From Occultella gossypii (GTDB lineage: Bacteria; Actinomycetota; Actinomycetes; Actinomycetales; Beutenbergiaceae), in NCBI RefSeq assembly GCF_019947135.1, contig NZ_JAGSHT010000015.1:1-64000 (forward strand): a stretch of DNA of 64,000 nucleotides, written 5' to 3'. Under the pieces are notes generated by a model. It was given only the letters and a program-made list of their open reading frames with translations, was not told the origin of the DNA and searched no databases. Both the position numbers and the translations under genes were made by a program. Below, in pieces: positions 62,033 through 64,000 of this stretch; the stretch's first letter is position 1; every line of letters starts with the position of its first letter.

Positions 62033-63070
62033 ATGGGTGTCACGCGCCGAATCGTCTTTCCCGCGCTGCGGATCGGAATCTGGGCGGTGATCGCCGTCGC
62101 GCTCCTGCAGCTCGCCTTCGGCGGCACCACGTCCACCGCGGATCCCGACGCCGGACCTGAGGAGCCTTCGGCGGTGTTCGAGGACCCACAGGTGGAGGTC
62201 ACCACCGCCACGATCACGAATCAGGTGACCCTCGCAGCCACGATCGTCGCCGACGGCGCCGTGACCGCACGGGCGAACCTGGACGGCACGATCAACTACT
62301 TCGAGGCGGACGAGGGTGACCTGGTCACCGAGGGCGACCGCCTCCTCGTCATCCGGCAGGAGACCCCGCGCGACCCCGTCGAGCGCACCGACGACGAGGG
62401 CAACATCACCGTCACGCCGCGCAGCCCGGAGGTCACCACCACGGTGGTCCGCGCCCCGGCCTCGGGCGTGGTCCGGTTCTCGGTTCTCGAGGACCAGGCC
62501 GTCTCGATCGGCGACGCGGTCGCGACCGTCACACCCGGCACGTTCTCCGTGCTCGGCTCGCTGACCCCGGAACAGCAGTACCGCCTGATCTCGGCGCCGG
62601 CCGAGGGGCAGGTGGAGGTGCCCGGCGGGCCCGCCCCGTTCACCTGTACCGGCCTGACCACGGGCGTCGCCGCCGGCGCGGACGCCGGCGCCGCCGGCTC
62701 CGATCAGCAGCCCGACGGCGAAGCCCCGGGCGCCGGTGACGGCACCACGGTGCAGGCCCGCTGCGCCGTGCCCGCCGAGGTCACGGTGTTCCCCGGCCTG
62801 ACCGCTTCGCTGGTGATCACGAGCGGCGAGGCAGTGGACGCGCTGGTCCTGCCGGTGACCGCGGTGCAGGGGTTGTTCGAGACCGGGGTGGTCTGGGTGG
62901 TCGGTCCGGACGACGAGCCCGAGGAGCGCCCCGTGACCCTGGGCCTCACGGACGGGGAGCTCGTCCAGATCGTCGACGGGGTGGCGGCCGGGGACCTGGT
63001 CCTCGAGTTCGTGCCGGGCGCCGAGATCGAGCCCATCGATCCCTACGCGATGGACCCGGGGGTCGGATGA
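62033..63070 (+). CDS. MacA/HlyD-like membrane-fusion (adaptor) protein
   Basis: A 345-residue protein with an N-terminal membrane anchor (about 9-30, LRIGIWAVIAVALLQLAF) and an extracytoplasmic part. A split lipoyl-like hairpin is seen as ADEGDLVTEGDRLLVIRQ near 88 and RAPASGVVRFSVLEDQAVSIGD near 140-161, followed by beta-barrel segments ending in VDALVLPVTAVQGLFETGVVWVV near 262-284. It resembles adaptor proteins found with MacB-type ABC transporters in Gram-positives. Its stop overlaps the ABC ATPase start (ATGA). Expected role is export of peptides, antibiotics or lipids with the next two genes. Confidence 0.82.
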   Translation: MGVTRRIVFPALRIGIWAVIAVALLQLAFGGTTSTADPDAGPEEPSAVFEDPQVEVTTATITNQVTLAATIVADGAVTARANLDGTINYFEADEGDLVTEGDRLLVIRQETPRDPVERTDDEGNITVTPRSPEVTTTVVRAPASGVVRFSVLEDQAVSIGDAVATVTPGTFSVLGSLTPEQQYRLISAPAEGQVEVPGGPAPFTCTGLTTGVAAGADAGAAGSDQQPDGEAPGAGDGTTVQARCAVPAEVTVFPGLTASLVITSGEAVDALVLPVTAVQGLFETGVVWVVGPDDEPEERPVTLGLTDGELVQIVDGVAAGDLVLEFVPGAEIEPIDPYAMDPGVG

Positions 63071-63864
63071 GCCTCCTGGAGTTGCGCGGGATCACCCGAA
63101 CCGTCCGGCTGCCCGACGACTCCCGGCTGGACATCCTGCGCGGGGTGGACCTGAGCGTCGGGGCAGGTGAGCACATCTCGATCGTGGGCAGGTCTGGCAC
63201 CGGGAAGTCCACCCTGCTGAACATCCTCGGCCTGCTGGACGCCCCTACGGATGGCGAGTACCTGCTCGACGGAACCCCGATCGGCAGACTCGGCAACCGC
63301 CGTCGGGCTCGGCGCCGCGGCGACGACTTCGGCTTCGTCTTCCAGCAGTTCAACCTGCTGCCCGGGCGGACGGCCCTGGAGAACGTGATCGCGCCCCTGC
63401 TGTACGCACGCGGCCGCACGTTCTGGCGGCGACACTCGATCGCCGCCTCGATGCTGGAACGGATGGGCCTCGGCGACCGGTTGGAGTCCAAGCCCGAGCA
63501 ACTCTCCGGCGGCGAGCAGCAACGGGTCGCGATCGCCCGCGCCCTGGTCCGTACCCCGCGGGTGATCCTCGCCGACGAGCCCACCGGCGCCCTGGACGTG
63601 GACACCGGCGCCGAGATCATGAGCATGCTGGACGAGATCGCCTCCGATACCGGCGCCGTGCTGATCGCGATCACCCACGACCTCGCCGTCGCCGCCCGGG
63701 CCACCCGCCACTTCCGGCTCGGCGAGGGAGTGCTCACCCCGATCACGATCGCGCCCCGCACATCGGGCACGCTCGCCGAGCTCGGCGATCCCCTGACCGC
63801 GACGGACGTCGTCGACCCGGAGGCCGTCCCGGCCCTCGCAGAGGTCGAGGCGGGACCGGCGTGA
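63067..63864 (+). CDS. MacB/LolD-type ABC transporter ATPase
   Basis: A 265-residue ABC ATPase. Walker A is VGRSGTGKSTLLNILG near 39, the Q-loop FVFQQFNLLPGRTALENV near 93, the signature LSGGEQQRVAIARAL near 145, Walker B VILADEPTGALD near 166 and the His switch AITHDLAVAARA near 200. VDTG... EIMSMLDEIASDTGAVL is typical of the MacB/LolD class that drives mechanotransmission exporters. The C-terminal 35 residues are acidic and extra. It overlaps both neighbours by four bases. Confidence 0.91.
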   Translation: MSLLELRGITRTVRLPDDSRLDILRGVDLSVGAGEHISIVGRSGTGKSTLLNILGLLDAPTDGEYLLDGTPIGRLGNRRRARRRGDDFGFVFQQFNLLPGRTALENVIAPLLYARGRTFWRRHSIAASMLERMGLGDRLESKPEQLSGGEQQRVAIARALVRTPRVILADEPTGALDVDTGAEIMSMLDEIASDTGAVLIAITHDLAVAARATRHFRLGEGVLTPITIAPRTSGTLAELGDPLTATDVVDPEAVPALAEVEAGPA

Positions 63865-64000
63865 CCGGGTTCGTCGGTGCCCTGGTCGAGGCGTGGGGAG
63901 AACTTCGGATCCACCGCCTGCGGGTGCTGCTCTCGCTCATCGGGGTGGCCGTGGCCGTCGCTGCGATGACCGGGGTGACGGCGCTCGGGGACATCACCCG
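63861..64000 (+). CDS. MacB-like ABC transporter permease, N-terminal fragment cut by window edge
   Basis: Only the first 46 residues are in the window. The GTG start overlaps the ATPase stop (GTGA). The visible part, AWGELRIHRLRVLLSLIGVAVAVAAMTGV, is the amphipathic start plus first helix of MacB/FtsX-type permeases (compare the consensus LRSFLTMLGIIIGVAAV). With the adaptor and ATPase upstream it completes a tripartite-like exporter. Confidence 0.8.
   Translation, partial: MTGFVGALVEAWGELRIHRLRVLLSLIGVAVAVAAMTGVTALGDIT

Overview
The window is very GC-rich, uses GTG starts freely, and packs genes with 4-base ATGA or GTGA overlaps. Together with gene order this points to a high-GC actinobacterium, probably of the order Micrococcales (inference; no rRNA is present to confirm it). 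Two blocks follow gene orders known from Mycobacterium tuberculosis. One is dapE - LOG-like - DUF3117 ... O-methyltransferase/sigE/anti-sigma/htrA/tatB ... Mrp - MgtE-N - DUF1003 (compare Rv1202-Rv1233). The other is lpdA - deoD - pmmB together with add, deoA, cdd and an M20 amidohydrolase (compare Rv3303-Rv3315).

Layout. 1-123: two long poly-C runs. 124-8336: MarC, PHP phosphatase, M24 aminopeptidase, DUF2079, stress protein, MgtE-N/CBS, DUF1003 and Mrp. 8388-13631: TatB, HtrA, zinc anti-sigma factor, SigE, a TPR protein, and an O-methyltransferase that appears to start with ATC. 13674-21262: leucyl aminopeptidase, DUF3117, LOG-like protein, DapE, fatty-acid desaturase, sugar porter, F420-type oxidoreductase. 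21302-31164: LpdA-like quinone reductase, purine nucleoside phosphorylase, a PGM2-like mutase, threonine dehydratase, CYTH protein, then deoC with an aldehyde dehydrogenase and a cysteine-free dehydrogenase half-protein. 31311-36123: amino-acid ABC transporter with an EamA exporter, then TerC. 36123-46743: a nucleoside uptake and salvage block (add, two DUF202 proteins, deoA, cdd, two permeases, ATPase, BMP lipoprotein, M20 hydrolase). 46801-52991: a second nucleoside/ribose module (LacI regulator, ribokinase, CUT1-type ABC transporter, nucleoside hydrolase). 53230-64000: ManC, YihY, 2H phosphoesterase, GalK, hexapeptide protein, frame-shifted Hsp70-family gene, an HTH regulator with its MFS exporter, and the start of a MacA/MacB-like ABC system cut by the window edge.

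How it works together. Much of the window is a nucleoside economy. The BMP/ABC system imports nucleosides; Add and Cdd deaminate them; DeoA and the phosphorylase split them to pentose-1-phosphates; the PGM2-like mutase is a candidate for converting these to pentose-5-phosphates; DeoC and the dehydrogenase carry deoxyribose-5-phosphate to acetate or acetyl-CoA. The LacI module next door pairs a sugar-type ABC importer with a hydrolase and ribokinase, which would recover base plus ribose-5-phosphate.

Regulatory DNA is legible in places. About fifteen genes carry a -10-like TAnnnT hexamer only 6-9 bases before the start codon, the arrangement expected for leaderless mRNAs. There are clear inverted-repeat operators before the MFS exporter and the nucleoside hydrolase, strong hairpins after several genes, and a nested hairpin array between the BMP gene and its ATPase. 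I saw no tRNA, rRNA, CRISPR array, insertion sequence or prophage.
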